DNA of 64,000 nt from Bacteroides intestinalis (GTDB taxonomy: Bacteria > Bacteroidota > Bacteroidia > Bacteroidales > Bacteroidaceae). Positions within the stretch are counted from its first letter, which is position 1; every line of letters starts with the position of its first letter. The notes under the pieces are model-generated. The model searched no databases and was not told the DNA's origin. It saw nothing but the letters and a program-made list of their open reading frames with translations. Both the position numbers and the translations under genes were made by a program. Positions 9,986-18,088 of the stretch are shown piece by piece. The stretch lies in assembly GCF_003464595.1 (NCBI RefSeq), contig NZ_QRZF01000006.1, forward strand, positions 248,001 through 312,000, in the 5' to 3' direction.

Positions 9986-11632
9986 ATGACAAAAAGTGCA
10001 TTGCAAATTGCAAGGGCTGCTTATCAGCCCAAACTTCCGAAAGCGCTGAAGGGTGCCGTTAAGGCGGTAGCTGGAGCAGCTACTCAATCTGTAGCCGATC
10101 AGGAAGCTATCCAAAAATTGTTCCCTAATACGTACGGAATGCCTTTGATCAAGTTTGAGGCTACTGACGAAGTGGTTAACTTCCCCGCTATGAATGTGGG
10201 TGTTATCCTTTCCGGTGGTCAGGCTCCCGGCGGTCACAATGTGATTTCCGGTATTTTCGACGGTATCAAGAATTTGAATAAAGACAGTAAGTTATATGGT
10301 TTCATCCTTGGCCCCGGCGGTCTGGTAGACCATAACTATATGGAACTGACTTCAGACATCATTGACGAATACCGTAACACAGGTGGTTTCGATATCATCG
10401 GTTCCGGTCGTACCAAATTGGAGAAAGAAGACCAGTTTGAAAAAGGTCTGGAAATCCTGAAGCAACTTGATATTAAGGCATTGGTTATCATCGGTGGTGA
10501 CGACTCAAACACGAATGCCTGCGTATTGGCTGAATATTATGCAGCTAAGAAGTGCGGCGTACAGGTAATCGGTTGTCCGAAGACTATCGACGGTGACTTG
10601 AAGAACGAAATGATTGAAACTTCTTTTGGTTTCGACACTGCTTGTAAGGTTTACTCTGAAGTTATCGGTAACATTCAACGCGACTGTAACTCTGCTCGTA
10701 AATACTGGCACTTCATCAAGTTGATGGGACGTTCTGCTTCTCACATTGCATTGGAATGTGCTTTGCAGGTACAGCCTAACGTTTGTATCGTATCAGAAGA
10801 AGTTGAAGCAAAAGATATGTCCTTGGACGATGTAGTAACTTACATTGCACAGGTAGTAGCCAACCGTGCTGCTCAAGGCAACAACTTCGGTACGGTTTTG
10901 ATTCCTGAAGGTCTGATCGAGTTCATCCCGGCTATGAAACGTCTGATCGCTGAGTTGAACGACTTCCTCGCTGAAAATGCTGAAGAATTCTCTCAGATTA
11001 AGAAATCTCACCAACGTGATTATATCATTCGTAAACTGTCTCCGGAAAATGCTGCTATCTATGCCAGCCTGCCCGAAGGTGTTGCACGTCAGCTGACGCT
11101 GGATCGCGACCCGCACGGAAACGTACAGGTATCTCTGATTGAAACAGAAAAACTGTTGTCGGAAATGGTAGCTACTAAGCTCGCTGCATGGAAAGAAGAA
11201 GGTAAATTTGTTGGTAAGTTCGCTTCTCAACATCACTTCTTCGGTTATGAAGGCCGTTGTGCTGCTCCGTCTAACTACGATGCTGACTATTGCTACTCAC
11301 TGGGTTATACAGCTGCTTCTCTGATTGCTAATGGTAAGACAGGTTATATGTCTTCTGTACGCAACACTACAGCTCCTGCTGACCAATGGATTGCAGGTGG
11401 TGTGCCCATCACGATGATGATGAACATGGAACGCCGTCACGGTGAAATGAAACCGGTTATCCAGAAAGCTCTGGTGAAACTGGATGGTGCTCCATTCAAA
11501 GCATTTGCTGCTCAGCGCGACCAGTGGGCTATCACTACAGACTATGTATATCCCGGACCGATTCAGTACTTCGGACCTACAGAAGTTTGTGACCAGCCGA
11601 CAAAGACTTTGCAGTTAGAGCAAGCTAAATAA
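9986..11632 (+). CDS. pfp: pyrophosphate-dependent phosphofructokinase
   Basis: Diphosphate:fructose-6-phosphate 1-phosphotransferase, 548 aa, the reversible glycolytic step that uses PPi instead of ATP, in the cytosol. The nucleotide/PPi site has GGQAPGGHN (77-85). The motif GGDDSNT (170-176) has Asp where ATP enzymes have Gly (GGDGS), and PKTIDGDL (198-205) carries the Lys typical of PPi enzymes. Length fits the long plant-beta-like class rather than 320-aa bacterial PfkA. Both differences point to PPi use, which is common in Bacteroides. It is apparently monocistronic: a strong hairpin at 11662-11730 follows the stop. Confidence 0.95.
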   Translation: MTKSALQIARAAYQPKLPKALKGAVKAVAGAATQSVADQEAIQKLFPNTYGMPLIKFEATDEVVNFPAMNVGVILSGGQAPGGHNVISGIFDGIKNLNKDSKLYGFILGPGGLVDHNYMELTSDIIDEYRNTGGFDIIGSGRTKLEKEDQFEKGLEILKQLDIKALVIIGGDDSNTNACVLAEYYAAKKCGVQVIGCPKTIDGDLKNEMIETSFGFDTACKVYSEVIGNIQRDCNSARKYWHFIKLMGRSASHIALECALQVQPNVCIVSEEVEAKDMSLDDVVTYIAQVVANRAAQGNNFGTVLIPEGLIEFIPAMKRLIAELNDFLAENAEEFSQIKKSHQRDYIIRKLSPENAAIYASLPEGVARQLTLDRDPHGNVQVSLIETEKLLSEMVATKLAAWKEEGKFVGKFASQHHFFGYEGRCAAPSNYDADYCYSLGYTAASLIANGKTGYMSSVRNTTAPADQWIAGGVPITMMMNMERRHGEMKPVIQKALVKLDGAPFKAFAAQRDQWAITTDYVYPGPIQYFGPTEVCDQPTKTLQLEQAK

Positions 11633-11661
11633 ATCAGCAAGCTAACGAAAAGTGAATAAGA

Positions 11662-11730
11662 AGAACGCAAATTACATGAATTACACAAATTTGAATAATC
11701 TATTTGCGTAATTTGTGTGATTTGCGTTCT
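11662..11730 (+). repeat. long imperfect inverted repeat, probable terminator or RNA hairpin
   Basis: Two 29-nt arms (11662-11690 and 11702-11730) flank an 11-nt loop. Four positions differ from perfect inversion, but three of them become G-U pairs in the plus-strand RNA, leaving one A-C mismatch. The arms contain an approximate 10-11 bp internal repeat (AATTACACAA-like). It lies between the phosphofructokinase stop and the GH25 start, 14 bp upstream of the latter. Confidence 0.75.
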
Positions 11731-11744
11731 ATTTTAACTAATGC

Positions 11745-12605
11745 ATGGCAACTAAAACTAATTCTACACCTCGTCGAAAACCAACTTCCCGTTCTGCTGC
11801 ACCTGCTGCACGCCGCGGTAAGAAAAAGAGCAAAGAACGTATCATGCCCACATGGTTGCGTACTATACTTGCTGTTGGGATTATTGCTGTGTTTTCTGCC
11901 GGGTTTTATTGGTTTTTCATTCGCCCGTATGCTTATCGCTGGAAGCCTTGTTATGGTCAGAAAGGATATGGTGTCTGTATGCCCTGTGACTATGAAGTGC
12001 ATGGCATTGATATCTCCCATTATCAAGGCAGTATAGATTGGGTACAACTGACATCTAATAAAACAACCAAATTTCCTATCCATTTTGTCTTTATGAAAGC
12101 CACTGAGGGTGGTGACCATGCTGATGACACTTTCCCGTTCAATTTTGATCAGGCACATCGTTATGGTTTTATCCGTGGGGCTTACCATTTCTTTTCTCCC
12201 AAAACAGATCCGCATAAGCAAGCTGATTTCTTTATCCGTACGGTTCAGCTGATTCCCGGCGACCTGCCCCCCGTACTTGATGTCGAAACTATTGGTAAAA
12301 GTACGCCTCATGATCTGAAGATTGCCGTTAAAACCTGGCTCGACCGTGTAGAGTCACATTATGGCGTGAAACCTATTCTTTATACTTCCTATAAATTTAA
12401 AAGCCGCTATCTTAATGATTCGGTATTCAATACGTATCCCTACTGGATTGCTCATTATTACGTAGATTCCGTCAAGTATGAGGGTCCTTGGCACTTCTGG
12501 CAACATACTGATGTAGGCAATGTTCCGGGCATTAAGGAAGAAGTTGACTTGAACGTGTTTAATGGCTCATTGGAACAATTGCAGGCTCTTACTTTACAAA
12601 AATAA
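11745..12605 (+). CDS. GH25 family lysozyme, membrane-anchored
   Basis: Glycoside hydrolase family 25 (Cellosyl/Cpl-1 type) muramidase, 286 aa. A Lys/Arg-rich cytosolic tail (residues 1-33) precedes one transmembrane segment (about 38-60), which puts the catalytic domain in the periplasm. Family motifs in order are HGIDISHYQGSIDW, FMKATEGG, PVLDVE (active-site Asp/Glu), ILYTSY and FWQHTDVG. It would cleave the beta-1,4 bond after N-acetylmuramic acid in wall remodelling. GH25 proteins of this kind are widespread in Bacteroides. The start at 11745 lies 14 bp after the hairpin arm; an ATG at 11741 is out of frame. The gene converges on the dlt-like operon, with only 22 bp between the two stops. 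Confidence 0.9.
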   Translation: MATKTNSTPRRKPTSRSAAPAARRGKKKSKERIMPTWLRTILAVGIIAVFSAGFYWFFIRPYAYRWKPCYGQKGYGVCMPCDYEVHGIDISHYQGSIDWVQLTSNKTTKFPIHFVFMKATEGGDHADDTFPFNFDQAHRYGFIRGAYHFFSPKTDPHKQADFFIRTVQLIPGDLPPVLDVETIGKSTPHDLKIAVKTWLDRVESHYGVKPILYTSYKFKSRYLNDSVFNTYPYWIAHYYVDSVKYEGPWHFWQHTDVGNVPGIKEEVDLNVFNGSLEQLQALTLQK

Positions 12606-12627
12606 TTTAGTTGAAAGTTCTCTCTTT

Positions 12628-13680
12628 TTATATGTTTTCAATCTGCTCTTGTTTACAATATATTTTTTGCAATAAACGTGTTCCGAGTATCGGTCTGTAA
12701 TGTCCTCTTTCGTAGTAGTTATGAATATCGTTCGTGTATTCATTAATGCCACTGAAATCAAATACGTTGGTATCACCGAAAAATCTTTTTAAGATCTCCA
12801 CGTCTGCAGGATTTATGCTTATCTGACTGTAATCAGGACTGATAATAATCTTGACAGAAGTGTTATGTCTCCGGCATATTTGACTTATTTCCTCTAATAA
12901 TCCGATTTGTGCTTGCCAAAGAAACGGTTCACCTTTCCGGTATTTTCCATTTCTATAATTGGGATCCCTTGTTTTCTGGAATTCTTTTTTATGACTTTCC
13001 CAATATGCTTCTCCTTCACGTTGGATCATTTCCTCCCGGGGATTGATGGCGTCATTGGTCACAGGGTCTTTGACGACACCATAAGGATTGATCACTCCTT
13101 TCATATAGGGGCGGTATTGATGGAATATTTTATAATCGAGATAGGGAAGCAAGAAATTGGGAAAGAAAAAGGCCTGGCAGAATTTTTCCTGGAAACTAAA
13201 GTTACTGATTCCTGACAGAGCAGGAGGCAGTACATAATTATGGCCGTTTAAAAGCTGGTCTTTTCCTAACGACTCTTTATCCAGAATCAGAAGCAGGTTT
13301 TTAATTTCTGCGCCGTTTTCTTCCAAAGCTTGTAATTTTTTGCAAATGGCAGCTATGCTCTCGGCATTACCAAACAGGCGTATTGCCCTGCCTCCATTCA
13401 GATATTTTTCCCACTCGCGGCATGGATAGGCCATCGTACAGGAATTTCCCATAATGAAGGAGTCAAAAGCAATGGAGTCCCGGTTGTTCATGTACATTTG
13501 CCAACCGATATAGCTTTCGTTCAACATAACAGGAGAGTTGTCATAGCGGTCGTAATGTTTTAAGACCATAAAAGGGTCATTCAGAAAATAGACCGCCAAC
13601 AGACTGATAAAAGGTATCAGGAATATAAATAATTTTAGGATGAAACGCATGGCTGCGCTTCGTTCATTCTTTTTCTTCAT
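12628..13680 (-). CDS. SGNH-like DltD-position protein of the dlt-like operon
   Basis: Protein of 350 aa with one N-terminal membrane segment (about residues 12-32) and a periplasmic domain. The sequence FIMGNSCTMAYP resembles the block I Ser motif of SGNH esterases, and a late RGHYRP supplies a candidate His. It occupies the place of DltD in a dltA-C-B-D style operon, 19 bp after the MBOAT gene. DltD and the AlgJ/AlgX family receive or hand on acyl groups made available by the MBOAT partner. Sequence similarity to Gram-positive DltD is not obvious to me, so the assignment rests on fold-like motifs and context. Start could also be the ATG at 13650. Confidence 0.68.
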   Translation of the reverse strand: MKKKNERSAAMRFILKLFIFLIPFISLLAVYFLNDPFMVLKHYDRYDNSPVMLNESYIGWQMYMNNRDSIAFDSFIMGNSCTMAYPCREWEKYLNGGRAIRLFGNAESIAAICKKLQALEENGAEIKNLLLILDKESLGKDQLLNGHNYVLPPALSGISNFSFQEKFCQAFFFPNFLLPYLDYKIFHQYRPYMKGVINPYGVVKDPVTNDAINPREEMIQREGEAYWESHKKEFQKTRDPNYRNGKYRKGEPFLWQAQIGLLEEISQICRRHNTSVKIIISPDYSQISINPADVEILKRFFGDTNVFDFSGINEYTNDIHNYYERGHYRPILGTRLLQKIYCKQEQIENI

Positions 13681-13699
13681 TATGCTGTCTTTATTTATA

Positions 13700-15088
13700 T
13701 TAAAATTGCAGATAGATAAAACTGTCGGAATTGAACTGTCCCAATGTAAAGAACATAATAGCCAGCAAATAATAGATGCTCCATCTGATAAGTGCAGGCT
13801 GTTTTGCCAATGCTTCCAGAAGATCTCGTTTAGACATGAAAAATTCGTAGGTTAGAATCAGTACAAGGGCACTGCCTGCGACGATGCAGTTATGATCTGA
13901 CATCCCGATGCTCATCTCTTTCCAACTGGCATGGGTGCTGAACGAAATGTGTCTGATATAATAAAACGCATCGGTAACCGAATCCAGGCGGAAGAAAATC
14001 AGGGAAAAGGCAAAAAGAAGATAAGTACGGATAATAGATAAGGCGCTAAACAATGGATTACCTAACCAAATCTTCAATTTGTTGTGGAAGATAGCGGTTT
14101 TCATTTCATAAAAAATGAGAAGCCCCTGGATGAGTCCGTAGATGATAAAGTTCCAACCTGCACCATGCCAGGCACCCAGTCCGGCAAATGTAAGGCTCAG
14201 GCTCAGGAATACACCCCACTGCCCCCAACGACGCATGCCGGAAGACAGGGGAAGGTATAAGTAATCTCTAACCCAGAATGAAAGGGACATGTGCCATCTT
14301 CTCCAGAATTCGGCAGTAGTTTGTGCTATGAAGGGTCGGTTAAAGTTAGGGCTGAGTTTAAATCCCAACATACAGGCACCTCCAAGAGCAATATCCGTGT
14401 AACCAGAAAAGTCACCATACAATTCTATCGGATATAAAAGGCATGCCATGAGTAACTGGACGCCGGATGCTGCATGCACAGAATTGAAAATTCCATCTAT
14501 ATGGGGAGAAATATAGTCGGCAAGTATCAGCTTTTTTACCAATCCCACTACTATCAGTTTCATTCCATAGACAATGGATTGGTAGGCTACCGGTTTCCCT
14601 GACTTCAATTGGGGAAGCATATCTCTTGCTCTCTCTATAGGACCTGACAGGAATTTCATGAAGAAGAGCATATATATCATGAAGTCGGTAAGGTTCTCTT
14701 CCGGCTCTTCTTCTTTCCAATAGATTTCAGTCAGATACGAAAGAGCCTGGAAGGTATAAAAGGAAATACCTAAAGGAAATAGTAAGTGTACGCCGGGCAG
14801 TAGGTTGGCGTATCGGAATGTTAACCAGCCTACTATCAGAAGACATAAGCCTGAAATATAGATTCTTTTTGCATCCTTTTCACGTTTTGTTTGCCCTACC
14901 CATTTGCCGAGAAAGAAAGTTGCCAGTGAAATGAGGAGGGCTATCACCAGAAAGGCTATATGATAGTATCCTATAAAAACACAACTCGATAACAAGAGCA
15001 CCGCTTTTTTATATTTCGTGGGGAGTGTGTAGTATAAAAGGAAAGTACACACAAACAGTGTGACAAAATTCAGGGATATGAATGACAT
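13700..15088 (-). CDS. dltB: MBOAT O-acyltransferase, DltB-like
   Basis: Polytopic membrane O-acyltransferase, 462 aa, with about ten hydrophobic segments. MBOAT landmarks are FLSGPIERARDMLPQ, DFSGYTDIALGGACMLGF, FWRRWHMSLSFWVRDYLY and LGAWHGAGWNF, the last containing the conserved His308. MBOATs of this type (DltB, AlgI, PatA) pass an acyl or aminoacyl group from a donor across the membrane to a polymer. The neighbours, a carrier protein 3 bp upstream and an adenylation enzyme beyond it, favour DltB over AlgI. The acceptor in this organism is unknown, since Gram-negatives have no teichoic acid. Confidence 0.88.
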   Translation of the reverse strand: MSFISLNFVTLFVCTFLLYYTLPTKYKKAVLLLSSCVFIGYYHIAFLVIALLISLATFFLGKWVGQTKREKDAKRIYISGLCLLIVGWLTFRYANLLPGVHLLFPLGISFYTFQALSYLTEIYWKEEEPEENLTDFMIYMLFFMKFLSGPIERARDMLPQLKSGKPVAYQSIVYGMKLIVVGLVKKLILADYISPHIDGIFNSVHAASGVQLLMACLLYPIELYGDFSGYTDIALGGACMLGFKLSPNFNRPFIAQTTAEFWRRWHMSLSFWVRDYLYLPLSSGMRRWGQWGVFLSLSLTFAGLGAWHGAGWNFIIYGLIQGLLIFYEMKTAIFHNKLKIWLGNPLFSALSIIRTYLLFAFSLIFFRLDSVTDAFYYIRHISFSTHASWKEMSIGMSDHNCIVAGSALVLILTYEFFMSKRDLLEALAKQPALIRWSIYYLLAIMFFTLGQFNSDSFIYLQF

Positions 15089-15091
15089 GTT

Positions 15092-15334
15092 CTACTTTGT
15101 TTTAGTCAGAATCGCATTACAAATATCTCCTACATTCTTAAACCGTACAATATCCCTGAAAGTAAAATGAACATTAAAATCTTTTTCAATTCTACTTATT
15201 AGTATCATGTTGGTTAATGAATTCCACCCCTCTACGTCTTGTGCAGTGGTTTCATTGGTAAGAACGATGTTATCTCTCTTTAGGATTTCCTGAAAAATCA
15301 GGCTTAGTTTGGGTAAAATCATCTGAGTATCCAT
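15092..15334 (-). CDS. dltC: acyl/D-alanyl carrier protein, DltC-like
   Basis: Carrier protein of 80 aa. The phosphopantetheine attachment site is Ser39 in EGWNSLTNMILISRIEKDF; the usual Asp before the Ser is Asn here, a variant I have seen in stand-alone carrier proteins. The four-helix acyl-carrier length and acidic character fit. It lies between the adenylation enzyme (12 bp) and the MBOAT gene (3 bp) on the minus strand. That arrangement suggests it is loaded by the former and unloaded by the latter at the membrane face. Whether the cargo is D-alanine, another amino acid or an acyl group cannot be read from the sequence. Confidence 0.85.
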   Translation of the reverse strand: MDTQMILPKLSLIFQEILKRDNIVLTNETTAQDVEGWNSLTNMILISRIEKDFNVHFTFRDIVRFKNVGDICNAILTKTK

Positions 15335-15346
15335 GTTAGTTTAGTT

Positions 15347-16837
15347 TTATATTAATTCCAAGATTTTCTTTCTATCTGTTTTACTGCTGGTGTTCAGAGG
15401 AAAATGCTCCATGCAGTGTATATGTTTGGGAACCATGTAGAACGGTAATCGGCTATTCATGTGTTCTTCTATCTGTTGTCTATCAAGATGAACTTTTTCG
15501 ACGACCAGATGCAGTTCGCATTGGTTGTTTTCTCCATATTTGGGAATGACAACTGCTTTGCATTCATTGTTGAAGTAGTTTTTTACGACGTGTTCTATTT
15601 CACTTAGTTCAATGCGGAATCCCTGTAGCTTTATCTGTGAGTCTTTCCGACCGCAGTATATAATATCACCATCGGCATCTAACTGACAAAGGTCACCGGT
15701 TTTGTAGTAAATCTTTCCATCTATTCCTTTGATGAGGCATTCCTGAGTCTTTTCCGGGGAATTCCAGTAGCCGTTCATGATTTGTTTGCCACTGATCCAG
15801 AGTTCTCCGGTCTCTCCTGTAGATACGGTAGTTTCATTGCTGTCCATAATCAGAATGTCGGTTCCATTGAATGGTTTTCCTATGGCAATCATCCCGTTAT
15901 GGTGTTTGCACGAAGTGGTTGGTATCTGATAAGCTGTACAATAGATTGTTCCTTCTGTAGGACCGTACAAGTTTACAAAAGAGGCATTAGGTGCACAGCT
16001 TCTGAAAGCAGACAGTAATTCTACATCCGATGCTTCTGCGGTAACAACCAGATACTTCAGTTTAGGAAGCTGTATCTCTGAAAAATACGGCAATAGTAAC
16101 TGGAGTAGCGAAGGAGCTACGGCAGCAAATGTAAGGTTGTATTTCTCCAGGGTTTCAATGACATTGATATACTTTACACCTTCCGGGGAAACTGTATATA
16201 CACATGCTCCTATAGTCAGTGGGTATAAGAAAGATACGATGGATACATCAAAGGTCAGCTCAAACATTTGCAGCATCCGGTCGTTTTCATCCAACTGCCA
16301 GTCCAGATGACTGTATGCATCATAGAAAGCATTCAGGTTATTGCGGGAGATAGGAACTCCTTTGGGTTCTCCCGTACTGCCGGAGGTGAAGATGATATAA
16401 GCGTTTTCATTCTTTTCCGCATGGCTACCAGAGGAGGAGGGAGGTGTTTCTTGTATTTCCGAAGTACATATAAAGTCTATATGCTGGGTGTCCAGATTCA
16501 AAATACGAATATCTTTTGTATATAAGATTAAATGAATATCGGCAAGCTCGGCTATCTTCTTGTTTCTATGCTTAGGATAGGCAGGGTGCAGGATGACATA
16601 CGTTTTTCCACTGATTAATACTGCCAGTATGGAGGCATAGGTTTCTAATTTGTCTTCGGCTATAATGCCAATGATTTTGTCTTTCCTTTCATTAATCAAG
16701 GTCGATATTTTGTATACGGTTTCAGATAATTGCCGATAGGTATAGGCGATGTCGTTAATAACAAATGCCTGATGTTCCGCATACTTCTCAAAAGCATTTA
16801 TGATCTCACCGATCATATCTTTTTGATCCTTTTCCAT
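15347..16837 (-). CDS. dltA: AMP-forming adenylation enzyme, DltA-like
   Basis: Adenylation-domain enzyme (ANL superfamily) that would activate an amino acid with ATP and load it on the neighbouring carrier protein. Core motifs are TSGSTGEPKG (A3, residues 151-160), NLYGPTEGTIYC (A5), YYKTGDL (A7), GRKDSQIKLQGFRIE (A8) and a C-terminal SSKTDRKK with the catalytic Lys (A10). At 496 aa it is a stand-alone domain of DltA size, not an NRPS fragment. I choose ATG 16837 (MEKDQKDMIG) over an in-frame ATG at 16885, because the 16 extra residues have no family counterpart. It is first in the dlt-like cassette. D-alanine specificity is inferred from context only. Confidence 0.87.
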   Translation of the reverse strand: MEKDQKDMIGEIINAFEKYAEHQAFVINDIAYTYRQLSETVYKISTLINERKDKIIGIIAEDKLETYASILAVLISGKTYVILHPAYPKHRNKKIAELADIHLILYTKDIRILNLDTQHIDFICTSEIQETPPSSSGSHAEKNENAYIIFTSGSTGEPKGVPISRNNLNAFYDAYSHLDWQLDENDRMLQMFELTFDVSIVSFLYPLTIGACVYTVSPEGVKYINVIETLEKYNLTFAAVAPSLLQLLLPYFSEIQLPKLKYLVVTAEASDVELLSAFRSCAPNASFVNLYGPTEGTIYCTAYQIPTTSCKHHNGMIAIGKPFNGTDILIMDSNETTVSTGETGELWISGKQIMNGYWNSPEKTQECLIKGIDGKIYYKTGDLCQLDADGDIIYCGRKDSQIKLQGFRIELSEIEHVVKNYFNNECKAVVIPKYGENNQCELHLVVEKVHLDRQQIEEHMNSRLPFYMVPKHIHCMEHFPLNTSSKTDRKKILELI

Positions 16838-16896
16838 TTTGTTTGTGATTTGATAGTTATAGTAAAGTCTAATTTGTTTTTGCACAAATAAAGACA

Positions 16897-16916
16897 GGGA
16901 GAATTTATATTCTCCC
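16897..16916 (-). terminator. perfect palindromic hairpin between prmA and the dlt-like operon
   Basis: Arms GGGAGAAT and ATTCTCCC form an 8-bp perfect stem with a 4-nt loop, followed on the minus strand by TGTCTTTATTTG. It lies 48 bp after the prmA stop and 60 bp before the dltA-like start. It could end prmA transcription or attenuate the operon. Confidence 0.6.
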
Positions 16917-16964
16917 TATAGACCTATCGTTAATGTGTGTTAAGGATCGTATGCTTTCGGAGAA

Positions 16965-17807
16965 TTAAAGTTTGAACTTTACTGCTGCCCAACGATTTTT
17001 CTCCTGATGGTGCACAAATTGCAATCCATTACGTTCAGCCTCTGCCTGAATCAGTGGAATGTCGTCTACATAAAAACCGCTCATATACAGTTCTGATCCC
17101 GGATGCATGCAACGCACATATTGTTTCATGTCATTCAGCAGAATATTACGATTGATGTTGGCAATAATCACATCAAACGGACCTAAATCTTTCAGGGAAG
17201 ATGCATCACCTTGTGACACGGCGATATTGTCTACATGGTTCAGCTCTATGTTTTCAAGGGAATTGCGTACACACCATTCATCAATATCGATAGCGGTGCA
17301 AGGTGCAGCACCACGCATGCGGGCAAGAATGGCGAGGATAGAAGTACCGCACCCCATATCGAGTAAAGACTTTCCTTGCAGGTCACTGTCCAGCAGTTCA
17401 CCGATGATGAGGCTGGTAGTTTCGTGGTGGCCCGTACCAAAAGCCATTTGCGGATTGATTACGATGTCATATTCAGTTTGGGGAACATCGTGATGGAAAG
17501 TGCTGTGAATGACGCAACGATCACCAATAACGATCGGTTGGAAGAAATTCTTTTCCCATTCCTCGTTCCAATCTTTGTCTTCAGCTTCTGCAAAAGTATA
17601 TTCAATTTTTGTATCCGGTAGGGGGAATTCGGCTATAACTGTTTTTACAGTTGTCTCATCATACAAATCCTTTTGTATGTAGGCAGCAATACCGTCTTCT
17701 TGTTCTACAAAACTCTCAAAACCTGCATCACCCAGAACGGCGGCAAGCACATCGTTCACTGTTTCAGTGCAGGGGGAAGTGCGGAAAGTAAATTCTAAAT
17801 ATTTCAT
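16965..17807 (-). CDS. prmA: ribosomal protein L11 methyltransferase
   Basis: SAM-dependent enzyme that trimethylates ribosomal protein L11, 280 aa, cytosolic. It has the two-domain PrmA layout. The N-terminal substrate-binding part (KYLEFTFRTSPCTETVNDVLAAVL) leads to NPQMAFGTGHHETT, a hallmark of PrmA. The SAM-binding motif LLDMGCGTSILAILA and VIANINRNIL follow. I start at ATG 17807 (MKYLEFTF); the ATG at 17834 would add nine residues not expected in the family. It is the first minus-strand gene before the dlt-like cassette, with a palindromic hairpin in between, so it is probably a separate transcript. A possible -7 box (TATCTTTG on the minus strand) is at 17887-17894. Confidence 0.93.
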   Translation of the reverse strand: MKYLEFTFRTSPCTETVNDVLAAVLGDAGFESFVEQEDGIAAYIQKDLYDETTVKTVIAEFPLPDTKIEYTFAEAEDKDWNEEWEKNFFQPIVIGDRCVIHSTFHHDVPQTEYDIVINPQMAFGTGHHETTSLIIGELLDSDLQGKSLLDMGCGTSILAILARMRGAAPCTAIDIDEWCVRNSLENIELNHVDNIAVSQGDASSLKDLGPFDVIIANINRNILLNDMKQYVRCMHPGSELYMSGFYVDDIPLIQAEAERNGLQFVHHQEKNRWAAVKFKL

Positions 17808-17886
17808 TGGAATACAATATATTGTTAAATGCAAAGAGGGTCCCGATGAAGTGAACCGGTTTCTTTGTATATTTGTTTATTAGTTG

Positions 17887-17932
17887 CAAAGATAATGTAA
17901 ATCGAATGCAGAACTTTCATGCTTGCATGAAA
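17887..17932 (-). promoter_or_regulatory. possible prmA promoter with adjacent dyad
   Basis: TATCTTTG (minus strand, 17887-17894) matches the Bacteroides -7 box TAnnTTTG. Just upstream are inverted arms TTTCATGC (17915-17922) and GCATGAAA (17925-17932), 2 bp apart, where a -33 region would lie. This could be an operator. No clear -33 TTTG is visible. Confidence 0.4.
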
Positions 17933-18035
17933 AAGTTATGTTGAGATGCAGCTTATCTTTTTTAAAGATAGGGTATTTAGGGAAATCCCTATAATCATTT
18001 GGGGAAATTCTCCTGCACACGGTAATTCCCATCGC

Positions 18036-18043
18036 TATCTTTG
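18036..18043 (+). promoter_or_regulatory. -7 promoter box for the 18089 gene
   Basis: TATCTTTG fits the Bacteroides -7 consensus and ends 45 bp before the start codon at 18089. No good -33 box was found at the expected spacing. Confidence 0.5.
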
Positions 18044-18088
18044 TGACGTGATAAAATAGATAAATGTAAACCTATAAACCACACCCAT

